In this document: positions 52,643 through 63,150 of the stretch, in pieces | Layout of the letters: each line of letters begins with the position of its first letter | How positions within the stretch are numbered: the first letter of the stretch is position 1 | Assembly (NCBI RefSeq): GCF_002775205.1 | Contig: NC_036464.1 | Span: 9,355,291-9,419,290, forward strand | Source: Xiphophorus maculatus | Lineage: Eukaryota; Chordata; Actinopteri; Cyprinodontiformes; Poeciliidae | Direction: 5' to 3' | DNA: 64,000 nt | The notes under the pieces: model-generated | The model's database searches: none | Seen by the model: only the letters and a program-made list of their open reading frames with translations | Told to the model about the DNA's origin: nothing | Program-made: the position numbers and the translations under genes

Positions 52643-53570
52643 TACCAACCAAACAAATGCCTCTTCCTCCTTTCTTGTTTGGTAAAACCTTTGGCTTTCC
52701 TAATTATTCACACCTGGGCTTTCTTTATTCCCTCATGTGATCTAGAAATTAGCCACTAGAGGGTGGCAAAGCACGTCCTACTTTTTATGTAAATTGCCTT
52801 TCCTAGAGAAAAAGTATACACATTTTTAGAAGTTTTACTACACCTTACTTTTATGAAGTATAGCTAGGCTTACTTCAGTACTTGCCGACCTGTCGTCCGA
52901 CAAAATCAGTAACTTTACTGATTGAAAAAAACAGGCGTTTACCCAGAAATGCACCAGAGACGCGCCGAAAGTTTAAGTTTAAGTGAGACTTCTTGCTTTT
53001 ACACAAGCTTTGTTGTTTTAATGTTATTTCAACCTGCTGAGGTTCTTGTGCCATTTCGAGGTCAAGTGGAGGTACAGTAAACAATATATTGTCACTTGGA
53101 AGTACTTTGTACTGTTCTAACAAAGGTAGCCCATATAAGCAAGTATTATGTTCAAAAGTTTGATGTTAGAATTAGAAAAGGGTTTCTCCTGCCTGAATTT
53201 ATATTGGTGCAATGTTCTTTTTTATAACATTTTTGTTGTAGTCTATAAAACACTCGAATTTGTTTTGTTTTTTTTGTAAAATTACATAATTTCAAAATGT
53301 TTCAAAATATATTACATTAATTATTCAGTTAAATTAAATTAATTAATAATTAATCAAAACATGATGTAGATTTAATGAACACTATTAGCATACCTAAGAC
53401 TGTCAATTCCATAAAATATGTGAAAAACCCTTTTTAAAATATCTCACAAATTGCATTATTGCGAGGAATGCTATTTTCCCAATGTGTCCGCTTAACGTGA
53501 ACGCAACATTCGGTGGATTTCCCATGATTCCGAGCGGTAAGAACGAACCAGGCGCGGACGTTCAAAAATA
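52643..53570. promoter_or_regulatory. Divergent promoter interval between the kinesin gene and mad2l1bp
   Basis: The two start codons point away from each other across 928 bp, so both promoters must lie in this interval or in unseen 5' UTR exons. No convincing TATA box sits close to either start. A short AT-rich stretch runs from about 53210 to 53350. The sequence just before mad2l1bp (53460-53570) is richer in CG dinucleotides, as expected for a housekeeping promoter. Transcription starts cannot be placed from sequence alone. Confidence 0.5.
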
Positions 53571-55483
53571 ATGGCGGAGCAGTGTGACGCTTTACGACCA
53601 ATATTGAACTCAGATGAGACAGAGGGTTCGTCCATTGTCCACAGCAAAGACGGCAGAATAAAGCGGAGACTCTCCTTTGCCTCAGAGAGGAACAGCAGAA
53701 CCGCCGAGGAGCCCAGTACGACATGTAGACTACTTAGCTTACAGAGTGTGTCCGACGATTCAAATTCATACCGACTCTCGTCGGAAATAGACGAAGAACG
53801 CCGAAGAGACTCGATCAAAATAACTTTAGAAACAAATAATGGCACTGATGTTAAAGGAGTGCCTCTGGAAGAGCACAGTGTACCTAACACAGAAGAAAAG
53901 GAAAACTCTTCTGAGCTTTCAGATATTATTCAAGGTACGCCTTTAAACTCCATGTCTATTCTGTTAATTTTAGAATTTTCTTTAGTACCAGCTATATACA
54001 GGGTGATTCAGTATTTAGGAAAGTAAACTAAACCCTGCTAAGCACTACAGGCCTATTTGTTTCTGTAAGGAAACAGAAATTAATTTATATCAATTCATTG
54101 ATCAAACGACTAAAATATTTTTTTCTTAAACATCCCCTACTTCTAGGGTTTCTACACTGCTTATTATACAGTACTTTTATGGTGAAGCTGCACAATATGT
54201 TGAATTGCAGTATAATTTCTTTGCAATATTACAGGCTGGCATTTTGATATTTAATTTGCGTGCAAATTCTTCAGGCCAGTAATATAAACACCCTGTTAAA
54301 TTCCCTTTATTGTCCTAGATAGCCAACCTTATTGTATATTTTTTAAGGCTCAATATATTATGGGCAGGTTGAGGTTTCTCTGTAGCCATTTTATGAGCTT
54401 AAATTATCATCAAATACAGTAGGACTATTGGAATGTCATTCTCCATTGTATTTCCCATTTTGAAGAGTGGTGACCACTAAAGGACCTTTGTGCTATGATT
54501 TTTATACCCTGGGCTAACAAGAACTCACAGAAACTCATTAATATTTTGAGGCAGAGCCACTTAAAATGGGAAGTTGCAAAAAATACTATTTCACTGTAAG
54601 GATGATATTCTGGTTCTGTTCAGACAAAACGGAAACAGAAGAGACTTCTGGTACAGATGTCAGAAAGGACACCAACACTGAGAAACAAGATGCTGAGGTG
54701 GTGAGAAAAGCTCAGGAAGAAGGCTGCGTGGACGTGGTCTTCCCCGGCGCCGTGACCCAGGACGGCTGCTACCGTTTCGTCAGCGAGATCCTCAAGTGCA
54801 TCCTCTATCAGAGACAGCAGCTGCCCATGACGTATGACCAGCTGGTTTACTCCCAGAAAAAGCTGCAAACTTCAAAGCAGGTTTGAAGGAAGCCGTCTTA
54901 GAGCCGTTTTCCTTTCAAAGTATTGTTGATTTTAAAGAAACTCATTGCTTGGAAACATTTCGCTTTTCAGGAAAGAGGCGCAGTGACTCGAAGGCCATTG
55001 CATTCTGCGGATCTGGATCTGCGCAAATGTCACCAGACTCTTCAGGAGCTGGAGGAACTTCTGCAGCAGCTGGAGGTGCTGTTTTCTTTGAGCAGAGTAC
55101 CCAGAGTTTTACTGTTGATGGGCGGCTCACTCATTCTACCTAAAGAAATGTATGAGGTCAACATGGAGGCCCTGGCCCTGGCTGCCGGGGATCAGTCTCT
55201 CAGGGCCTCCTCCTGCTTGAGGCAGCTCTTCCGCACTCTCTTCGTTGCCGACCTGTTGTCCGACAACAATCCTGTTCGCCTGATGCCCACCACGGTCCTG
55301 GCGCTGGCTCACAGGGAATGTGGCATCGGTTGGTTCAGACCTAAACTACAGTTTAAAGTCCCGACTCGAGTGAAAAATAAAATCATTAATCTGTCTACGG
55401 AGGGGCATGGAGCCGAGGGGGCAGACTGGCAGGATTATGTGTGGTTTCAGGCACCCACGGCTATTAAGGGCTTCACCAACTGA
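53571..55483 (+). CDS. mad2l1bp: MAD2L1-binding protein (p31comet), three exons
   Basis: p31comet is a HORMA-like adaptor that binds closed MAD2 and, with the TRIP13 ATPase, disassembles the mitotic checkpoint complex. Exons are 53571-53934, 54624-54880 and 54971-55483, with clean GT-AG borders and matching phases; the total is 1134 nt (377 aa). The ATG at 53571 has A at -3 and G at +4. Residues 1-121 are a Ser/Glu/Asp-rich, probably disordered region (for example KRRLSFASERNS), longer than I recall for the human protein. The family core starts in exon 2 with VDVVFPGAVTQDGCYRF and LYQRQQLPMTYDQL. Exon 3 carries LRKCHQTLQELEELL, PRVLLLMGG, QSLRASSCLRQLFRTLF, and the C-terminal blocks GWFRPKLQFKVPTR and DYVWFQAPTAIKGF, which align end to end with human MAD2L1BP. 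It is divergent from the kinesin and convergent with ephx1. Confidence 0.95.
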
Positions 55484-55499
55484 CCCAGTTGGTGAAGCC
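55469..55499 (+). repeat. Perfect 14-bp inverted repeat with 3-nt loop over the mad2l1bp stop codon
   Basis: Arms at 55469-55482 and 55486-55499 are exact reverse complements, with loop ACC at 55483-55485. The stop codon TGA is 55481-55483, so the last coding codons form the left arm and the first 3' UTR bases form the right arm. The transcript would fold into a very stable GC-containing hairpin. Confidence 0.9.
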
Positions 55500-55730
55500 A
55501 AATTTAGAATTTTACATATTTTAAAATGTTCTGTTTTGATTTGCTTAAATGTGCAAAGGGATCTTTTTAAAGTAAAGTCTTTAATTTAGTTAATATTTCA
55601 TCAAGAGACATTATTGCAGTTTTGAGAGCATCTGAATTATTGTTTATATTTATAAAGCATTTTCTTTCATACACAGTGACACACTCGACTCATTAGTGCA
55701 ATATACTTTTACTGAACATAACTTGAAAGG

Positions 55731-55736
55731 TTTATT
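55731..55736 (-). terminator. Candidate polyadenylation signal of ephx1
   Basis: Minus-strand AATAAA, 194 nt after the ephx1 stop codon, at a normal 3' UTR distance. Its position lies inside the longer inferred 3' UTR of mad2l1bp. Confidence 0.45.
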
Positions 55737-55889
55737 GCTTTCTTTACATTCTGAGGGAAATCTGAATGTGTGTAAACATGTTTACATGTACTGAACCATT
55801 AGCAATTTTAATTGTAACAAGCAAATTGTTGTATGGACGGAAAAAAAAAATCAGTCTTCTGTATTTGTGGAGGTTAATATGTTGATTGT

Positions 55890-55895
55890 AATAAA
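55890..55895 (+). terminator. Candidate polyadenylation signal of mad2l1bp
   Basis: Plus-strand AATAAA about 407 nt after the mad2l1bp stop. If used, the mRNA end would reach close to the ephx1 stop codon at 55930 on the other strand. An earlier weak AGTAAA-like site near 55570 is an alternative. Confidence 0.35.
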
Positions 55896-55929
55896 AACCA
55901 TACAACTGTTTTAGAATACATTCAGCGGT

Positions 55930-58900
55930 TCAGAGATTTTCTATTGCTTTGGCAAACTGGATGACATCATTGGCCAGGAGCCGGGGCTCCTCCAAGGCGG
56001 GGAAATGTCCGCCTTCGGGCATGAAGGTGTAGGAGACGATGTTCTGGTACCGGATCTGTGCCCAGGATTTGGGGCAGTGCAGGATCTCCTGGGGGAAAGC
56101 AGCCAGTCCAGTGGGCACAAATATCCCTGTCCTAAAATGTGATTATTACACTTATTAGAGACAATTCTGGTCACATTTGGATAATAGCAAAAAAAAAAAA
56201 AACTCTTACTTAGCGTCAATCCTGTTATTAGGGTTGCTGCTAAAGTTCTCTTTGTAGAACCGCATGGAGGAGATGATTGAGCCTGTGGTCCAGTAGATCA
56301 TGACATTCGTCAAAAGATCATCCAGGCTGAATTTTCTGTTCAAAAGCCACAAACTGATTAGCTAGACACTGAGATGATGCATGGGATTAAAAATCTGAAG
56401 TGTGAAACACACTTGCAATTAGTTCCATCCAATTAAATATGCTGTAAAACCACTTCTATAATGACACTTCTCTCACATTTTGTTTGAAAATAGCTCAAGC
56501 TCAGGCAGATTGGATTGAAAGCATCTCTGCACACAAAGTTTACCACAGATTCTCAGATGTCTTTAGCTCTGGGCTTTGACGAGGCATTTTTAATCCATGA
56601 AATGGTTTAAAATACATGTATAATCAACCTGCTTGATAATACCTATTATAGATTTGTGTTGGTCTATTATAAAAACTGTTAGAATTTATGATGCTAATAT
56701 GGCAAATGTTTTTGGGGTATGAATATTGTTGCCAGACATTGCAAATGCACAGCAATTTTAATAAAATCAGCAAATAATACAAATAAATCCCAGGTGTGAC
56801 TGTCTTAGATTTTGAAACTGTTCTGATTGAAGTTGGTTTAAATGCCAAAATAGAACCAATTACCCTTTGCCACACTGTCAATAAAAGCTAATTTGCGGAA
56901 AAATTAGCTTTAGTAAAACCCGACTCATTACATGTTTAGTTATCAGAGGTCCATAATTTTATTACAGTAGTTGGGAATGTCAGTAATTTTTTTAGTAAGC
57001 TTGAAGGAAAGTAGAGCCAAGGAATGAGTGTCATTAAAAACAAAACACATTTCGCTGTTTTACCTCTCCAGCCCACCATCCTCCAGATCTCTGTTCTTCA
57101 TGTGAGTCCAGCTGGAGAACTTTTCCAAAATGTAGGCCGCCAGGCCTACAGGCGAGTCATTCAGTCCACGTCCTGCACAAGCATACGATTGTAATGAGAG
57201 GTAATGGGAAAAACTATTTAAACAGCAGGCTGCACTCTCCAGTACCTTTAACCTGTCTTTATGGTATTAAGCTAGATATTTTTGTACGTTCTCACCGGCT
57301 GTGTCAGGTTTAGTTGCCTGAATGTGAAGGTAGCCAGATTCCTCCAGCATCTGCCACACATTCTTCTGAAAGAAAGGGAACAACCTGCGAACGTCTTCCT
57401 GGCTAAAGCCGACCAGGAAGGGAAGGTAAGGGCCGATGATTATGGAGAGTAACACTTTGAAACCCCTATTTGACATGCACATGTTTAGGTGGAGCCCTTT
57501 AACACAGCTGAAACAGAAAAAACAAACATAAGTTAGTGTCACCCCAAGACAATCACGCCTATTGTCCCAATGTCCTGGAAAAATCTATGTGCAGAGGACA
57601 AGCTTCATTTCACAGCCAAATGACACAATGTCTGCTGTGAAAATTCCACTAAAATGATGATGTGCTTTTTCTGATGGACTGTTTTTAACTTACTCAGGCC
57701 TCATCTGAGCCATGTTAGTGGTGATGAGCGAGCCCCAGTCTCCTCCTTGTAGGTAGAACTGGGAGAAGCCCAGGCGCTCCATGAGTGTGAGGAAAATCCG
57801 AGCAGCAGCCAGACTGTTAAATCCTTTAACAAGTACAACACAAAATTATTCAACCTTTTAAGGTTTTTCACATTTTGTCATGTTAGATCTACAAACTTTG
57901 TTTTTGGGGAGGGGGTTTCAAAACATGCAAAAACACAGCGAGAAGAAAAGCATTATGCTGTGAGGAGAGGAGACAGGCAAGCTTATTGAAGTTGAAGGAC
58001 AATGGATAGAACTCAATATAAGGCAATATTGGAACAAAACCTGTTACAGTAGCCCAAACAACTTTTCTTCTTTAATTTATTAAAAACTAAAGAGAAAAAC
58101 TCCTGTCGAGTACATAAAACAAGAACAATCCAAAGACAGGAAATAAACCATATAAAGAAAGACAAGGTTAGCTACAACTCCAAAACAAAAACAGGAAATA
58201 AGTCATAATAAAGATAAAGTTAGATACAACACCAGAACAAAGAGGATAGTTTCCCCAAACATCACTGACTATCTGCAAGTATCCACCATTTCCACCCTCT
58301 CGAATACCCAGAAACAACTAAGCCGAAAACCCCAGCACCTCAGTTTCAACCACTACATATGACATACAAACATCTACCAAGGCCTTACAACTATCCTCAG
58401 CCTGTGCTCTCAGATAGGGATTCAGATACCTCAATCATTCATATCTTCAACTGGTGTGTTCTGAGTCAAGGATGTCAGTTTCAGAAACAGCTGAGGCCGA
58501 GTTTACAGGAATCCTCTTTGATAAAGGTCATGACCATCAGAAGAGAAAGAATATCTAGATTGTATAAACACAATTTAATGTTACACTTCAGTGCCATTTC
58601 ATGTAAAAAGACAAAGTCAACCCAGTAAATAAAGGAAAGAAAAAATACTTCTTAAGCAGTAATTTTACTCTTAAACGCAATCTTAATTTTCTACAATTAA
58701 TTCAAACTAGGGAAGGCCAAGATAGCAAGAATTATATATCTGATAGAAACTACTCATGACCTGGAATCCACAACCTTAATGTCGGCCCACAGGTTTTTAT
58801 AAAGGATTTTAGTTGTGTTACACCTAACATACTGCAGACAGTAAATACTTCCTTCCATCTTCACTTCACAGTAAATACTTCCTCCCATCTTCACTTCACA

Positions 58901-60744
58901 GATCCAGAGGTAAACCTCAGAAATTCCTTCTCCTGGGGACAATAACATTCTCTGGGCTCTGAAGTTGTACCCAGGCCAGAAATGATTCATCCCTCCAGTG
59001 AGTTCTCAGTCTTTACCAAAATGCCCTAACAGTGGGCTGTGCTTGAAAGACTTATAAGGGAACAACATCAAATGCCCAAACCAACTAAACTGACTCATTT
59101 CGATTAGAAGGAGCAATGACTCTACTGTCAGCTCCCCCTGGATGATGGAGATCCTCACCCTATCTCTAAGAGTCCAACCAAACTATGGTTGGCAGTACTA
59201 AAGAAATGTAGTTTGGCAGTCTGGATTAAATAGGGCACCGAAAAACTGGGGCATGCTTTATTTTTATTAGACTAGATTATTCTAATTGGCTTTGCAGCAC
59301 GTCAAAAAATGCTGGTACCAGATACCAGACAAGCACCAGTACAATACATTTCCTTACTCCTAAAGTATGGGCATAAAGTCCTGAATTAGTCTCAGAATTG
59401 CTCGTCAGGAATGCTGAAAGCCCTTATCTTACCAGAAACCAGCAAACTCAAGGGACCAGAGCTAAAGAGATCCTAAATTTAGTTTCTGTGCTCCTCCGCA
59501 CTGGAACAAACTCCCTTAAAATCTGAAATGTGCAGAAACTACTGGTAGTATTAAAGCAGGACTTTTCTGTTACATTCCACTTTAGCATGTTATCACCACT
59601 TATTTGTTCCAAATTAGAATTTGCAGTTCATTTGTATAGATTGTATTTGTGACAGCTTTCTTTTTGCTTTTCCTAAAGTAATGGAATTGGTCTGTGGATG
59701 AATGGTGGAACACAAATAAACTTGCTTTTCCTAAAATTATCTACCTTTCTTATGAGGGGCTTCTGAGAAGCCGTAGCCAGGTATGGAGGGGATTACAACC
59801 TCAAATGTAAATCCGTTGTGGTTCTGTGTGAGAAGTGGAAGAATCTTGTAGAACTCATAGAAGGAGCCAGGCCAGCCGTGAACAAGCATGAGCGGCAGAG
59901 CCCTCTCGTCCCCCCTCTGCAGTGGGCGCACATGGATGAAGTGCACGTCCAGTCCTGCACCACAACAAAAGACATAAAACAGATTTTACCAGATAGAAAG
60001 TTAAGCCAGCTGCTGTTCATTCTGTAGCGGTGCATACCTTCTATTTTGGTTTTGAAGTGCGGATACTTGTTCAGCATTGCCACTTGCTTTTTCCAGTCGA
60101 ACGTATTTCTCCAATAAGAAACCACCTTCTTAAGATAAGTGGAATTGAAGCCATACTGGAAGCCACTATCCTCTAAAGGGTCAGTGAACCGGGTTTTGTC
60201 AATGCGTTCATGGAGATCCTGGTAAACAAAATCATAACTGAGCCCTGTACATAAAACAATGCCTTGCAAAAGTGTTCTCACCCCATGAACTTTCTCCCAT
60301 TCTCTCATTTTATCTCCACATTTTATTAGGATTTTGTGATGGATAGTAGTGTAAAATTGTGAGGAAGGAAAGTATTACACGTTTTCTAAAAGTTGATGTG
60401 AGCCAAGCTACCTCAATCTCTTCATCCGACGTTTCCACTGTAAAGGGGTATATTTTTTGATCCTCTAAGAGTGGTTTTTCGCCTTCTCCCCACCATCCCT
60501 CACCAACAGGGATAGTTCTCATTTTGCTCCTTCTCTGCATTGCATAGGTCAGGATTCCACCTGCTACAGCTGCTGCCACAGCACACCCAATAATAAGCTG
60601 CTGTTGCGCAACATCCAGCCCAAAGAACGTGTCCCTGCGAAGTTTGAGAGAAAAATTGTTGAAATGCAGGTAAAAGTAAGCACACTTATACTTTGTCAAT
60701 TTGTGATTTTAGAGCGCTTACTTCAAAAGTTGCAGTCTCTGCAT
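55930..60744 (-). CDS. ephx1: Microsomal epoxide hydrolase 1, nine coding exons
   Basis: Epoxide hydrolase of the alpha/beta-hydrolase fold, anchored in the ER membrane, converting arene and alkene epoxides to diols. Exons in transcript order: 60722-60744, 60412-60634, 60038-60218, 59745-59954, 57694-57823, 57296-57507, 57064-57172, 56210-56335, 55930-56131. They total 1416 nt (471 aa), close to human EPHX1 (455). Exon 1 supplies only MQRLQLL plus two bases; its GTAAGC donor and phase 2 fit exon 2 across an 87-nt intron. A membrane anchor lies at about 14-32. Visible motifs: [15 protein letters not shown], oxyanion-hole HGWPG (168-172), nucleophile D241 in [13 protein letters not shown] and SMRFYKEN with the two epoxide-binding tyrosines, E420 in AFPQEILH, and H447 in [10 protein letters not shown]. 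The catalytic triad is intact. The exon 1 choice is inferred (about 0.7); the other exons are clear. Confidence 0.93.
57824..59744 (-). other. ephx1 intron 4
   Basis: 1.9 kb, non-coding. A 27-bp unit around 58849-58903 (ACTTCCTTCCATCTTCACTT) is present twice in tandem. Text at about 59110-59180 (GGAGATCCTCACCCTATCTC) matches a common fish retrotransposon-derived repeat. Confidence 0.5.
57846..57910. mobile_element. Tc1-like terminal fragment in ephx1 intron 4
   Basis: TTTTTCACATTTTGTCATGT followed by CTACAAACTTTG matches the Tc1-like terminal repeat. It begins 23 bp upstream of the 59745-57823 intron's acceptor side. Confidence 0.5.
60245..60405. mobile_element. Tc1-like/MITE fragment filling ephx1 intron 2
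   Basis: The 193-nt intron (60219-60411) is mostly text like TGCCTTGCAAAAGTGTTCTC, CACATTTTATTAGGATTTTG and GTGATGGATAGTAGTG, matching the terminal region of the Tc1-like family. Confidence 0.55.
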
Positions 60745-61185
60745 TGTGCAGCTCAAAACGTGAACACTCGCACGGGTTGCTTTATTCTAATGGGTAAAGG
60801 TCGAGAACGTTTAATTTCCAGTGCAACAGCTTTAAAGTCTATACCTCCACTCCCTGTGTGCTTTGACAAAACCTTGTTTATCGTGGTTTTTCCACCTCCT
60901 GGTGAGATGGTGTTCGCGCTCCTAACGTCAGAAAGCCAAAACAAACCTTGGGAGATTATCCGTTTATCCAAAGACCTCGACGAGCTCCTGGAAAGAAGGA
61001 AACACAAGTCGGGTTGGTCCTGCAGAGATTGTTTATTGTTAGCGTGGTGCGTCACTCCTCTACTAATCTGTGAGCGATATCGTCACTTTTGCTTTATAAA
61101 GAGCACAAACGCTATACACAATCAAACAGCGTCCAAGTTGGACTTTTCTCCCTCCGAGTAAGCAGTTTAACCTTAAAGAAGGAAG
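60745..61185. promoter_or_regulatory. Divergent promoter interval between ephx1 and the first cystatin
   Basis: Only 441 bp separate the ephx1 start (minus strand) from the cystatin start (plus strand). A TATA box for the cystatin side is at 61095-61100. No equally clear TATA is seen for ephx1. The interval is open in one plus-strand frame, but that reading has no family match. Confidence 0.5.
61095..61100 (+). promoter_or_regulatory. TATA box of the first cystatin gene
   Basis: TATAAA at 91 bp before the ATG at 61186. This spacing allows a short 5' UTR of about 60 nt. The second cystatin has a TATAAA at nearly the same distance from its ATG, which supports both. Confidence 0.6.
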
Positions 61186-61402
61186 ATGTGGAAGACTGTT
61201 GTTCCAATTCTTGCGACTATTTTCGCCGCTGGGCAGTGCGGCATGCCTGGGGGATGGCAAGACGCCGACATCCACAGTGAGGCTGTCCTAAGTGCGTTGA
61301 ATTACGCCGTCGCCCAACACAACAGAGACAACCAAGCAGATGCATCCCTCCACAAGGTGGTTCAAATCGTCTCCGCACAGACTCAGGTGAGTGTCGCAAA
61401 CT

Positions 61403-61481
<79 letters not shown>

Positions 61482-62349
61482 CACACCTCCCAACCCCACC
61501 AACGACAAGGGTGTACAGAAAATGGATGGATAATATCTTTTTGTATAGTTAGATTAAGTATAGTTTTAATCTGACAAAAGAGCGTATTTTAACTTATTCA
61601 ATATTTTATGTATTCGAATAAATTTAACTCTAGATGTAAGCATTTTGGCGACCTCCTGTCTTTACACTCCATGTAAATACTTTTCTGACAATAAAAAGTG
61701 CACAATGGTTTACATTATACTAGAATTAAATGGAAATAGGAATTTAGAACTGGCAATTTCTTGGTAAACTGAATTATAGCTTTAGTATTTAGCTTTTCAA
61801 GTACATTATGTATGTGTGCTGTATGACTGCAACCATATATGATATGCTTTTAATAATCTGGACCTATGTGATTCCTCTTCTTCTCCATAATAGGTGGTCG
61901 CAGGAATTAACTACGAGATTGTTGTGAAATTGGGACGGACAAACTGCCAGAAAGGCGAAGCAAACACAGATTGTACTGTCTACATAGATCCAGCTAAGGC
62001 TCGGGTAATTATATGACATTATTAAAAAGATGTTGTAAACTTTAGAGATGAAAATGTTAATTCTATTCCCATTTTCCTCTCAGACATAACAAATACAATG
62101 AAGTATTGTATATAAAAACTGTGACATGATATCATTTGATTGTGTGAAAAAAATAACACTCTTTGGAACCAAATGCATTTTATGTTTGTCTGCATAAATT
62201 ATTGTATAATGGCATGCTACTGTAACTGTATTCTGGTCTTTCTTTTTCAGATTTACCAGTGCACATTCAGAGTGTGGAGCTGCCCATGGCTCAATGACAT
62301 TCATGTCACGAAGAAGAAGTGCTTGAAACCTTCACTTAACTCACCGTGA
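61186..62349 (+). CDS. cst3: Secreted type-2 cystatin (cystatin C-like), three exons
   Basis: Inhibitor of papain-like cysteine proteases (cathepsins B, L, S), secreted. Exons 61186-61386, 61894-62004 and 62251-62349, all phase 0, give 136 aa, the normal three-exon type-2 layout. Residues 1-18 form a signal peptide (MWKTVVPILATIFAAGQC). The mature N-terminus has the conserved glycine (MPGGW). The first inhibitory loop is QVVAG (67-71), spanning the exon 1/2 junction. The second loop is Pro-Trp (116-117) in SCPWLN. Cysteines C85-C94 and C108-C128 match the two family disulfides. C115, directly before Pro-Trp, is an extra fifth cysteine. Intron 1 carries a long (TA)n tract. A second cystatin follows 1.36 kb downstream in the same orientation. 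The cst3 symbol is by similarity; teleost cystatin orthology is not settled here. Confidence 0.9.
61406..61480. repeat. (TA)n microsatellite in cystatin intron 1
   Basis: About 75 bp of almost pure TA dinucleotide repeat, beginning 20 bp after the exon 1 donor site. It is likely length-polymorphic and prone to assembly error. Confidence 0.97.
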
Positions 62350-62495
62350 AATATGTGCTACTTTTAACAGTGTAAACATCTTTCCATCCTCTGTGTAATG
62401 AAGTCTGCTGTTTTCACAACTATGAATGCTGTAATGCAACATAAAGTTGATAAGTTACCAGGAAAAAATTGTTTAATGACTTGGTAAAAAATACA

Positions 62496-62501
62496 AATAA
62501 A
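62496..62501 (+). terminator. Polyadenylation signal of the first cystatin gene
   Basis: AATAAA within an A-rich run, 147 nt after the stop codon at 62347-62349. A second overlapping hexamer follows within 12 bp. Confidence 0.55.
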
Positions 62502-62669
62502 AAAAAATAAAGTAAATTTCACTTCTCAGAATCTGTCCTTGTGATTAATAATCATTTTTGTTTGTCTCCCTCTGTGAGGTGAGCAAGATATAGAACATAT
62601 TTTTTGGCTGCTGATTCATCTGCATGAAGCAAGTTGTGGTAATTGGTCCAGCTAGGTGTTCTATTCAAT

Positions 62670-62765
62670 TTTTTTGAAGTGTGGATGCTTGTTGGAGCAC
62701 TGTTGCCTTGCAGCAAGAAGGTTCTGGATTCAAATCCTGGTCTGCACACAGTTTCATTTTCTGAG
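62670..62765 (+). repeat. Fragment of a dispersed tRNA-like fish repeat
   Basis: The stretch with GCACTGTTGCCTTGCAGCAA, then GAAGGTTCTGG and TTCAAATCC, matches a very common teleost repeat with a tRNA-like B-box. Recognition is from memory. Only a fragment is present. Confidence 0.45.
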
Positions 62766-62849
62766 TGAACAGATGTCTCTTGGGCAGTATTGCCTTAATC
62801 ATAAGTTTGAAGTAAAACAGTTGATAATAATTGTATCATGATTTCAGGC

Positions 62850-63150
62850 CCCGTAGTCATTCTTTGTAGAACGACCTTTCACTGCAATTACGTCTCTAAG
62901 GCATTAGGTGGCATGCTTCTACTAAATTTCCTATTAATTCATGTCCTTGTGCTTGGGTTCATATCAATGAATATGCTTTGATTTAAATGAGTCCATGTAA
63001 CTACGGTTGGCTGATCAAATCAGGATATTTGTCCTGCTATAAGTTTAAACTTGGACCCGGTCGCAAGTCTTGTGAAATCTGTAGTTCTGATGAATACTGT
63101 CTTCAAGACTACAGGCATGCCTTGAAGAAATAAAACTCTAGATGAAATTA
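62850..63150 (-). mobile_element. Decayed Tc1-like or MITE fragment between the two cystatin genes
   Basis: Text such as TTTGTAGAACGACCTTTCAC and GCAATTACG resembles the end of common fish Tc1-like elements. It is short and diverged, and no ORF survives. The rest of 62350-63613 shows nothing coding. Confidence 0.35.

Noticed and set aside
52875-53123. 82-codon minus-strand open frame in the divergent promoter
   Set aside because: It begins with a plausible Met but has no recognisable domain, splice partner or link to the kinesin N-terminus. It was judged a chance frame, possibly within 5' UTR.
53492-53890. Minus-strand open frames of 132 and 96 codons over mad2l1bp exon 1
   Set aside because: They mirror the coding exon on the other strand, and composition alone keeps them open.
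56210-56335. Loss of the ephx1 catalytic acid, suspected from the local text RIDAK
   Set aside because: Counting back from the catalytic His shows the acid of the human enzyme lies in the AFPFELLH segment. The equivalent here, E420 in AFPQEILH, is present with the same 27-residue spacing to H447.
60604-61161. 185-codon plus-strand open frame across ephx1 exons 1-2 and the promoter
   Set aside because: It is antisense to real exons, has no family similarity and would have to be translated through a promoter interval. It is best explained as a chance open frame.
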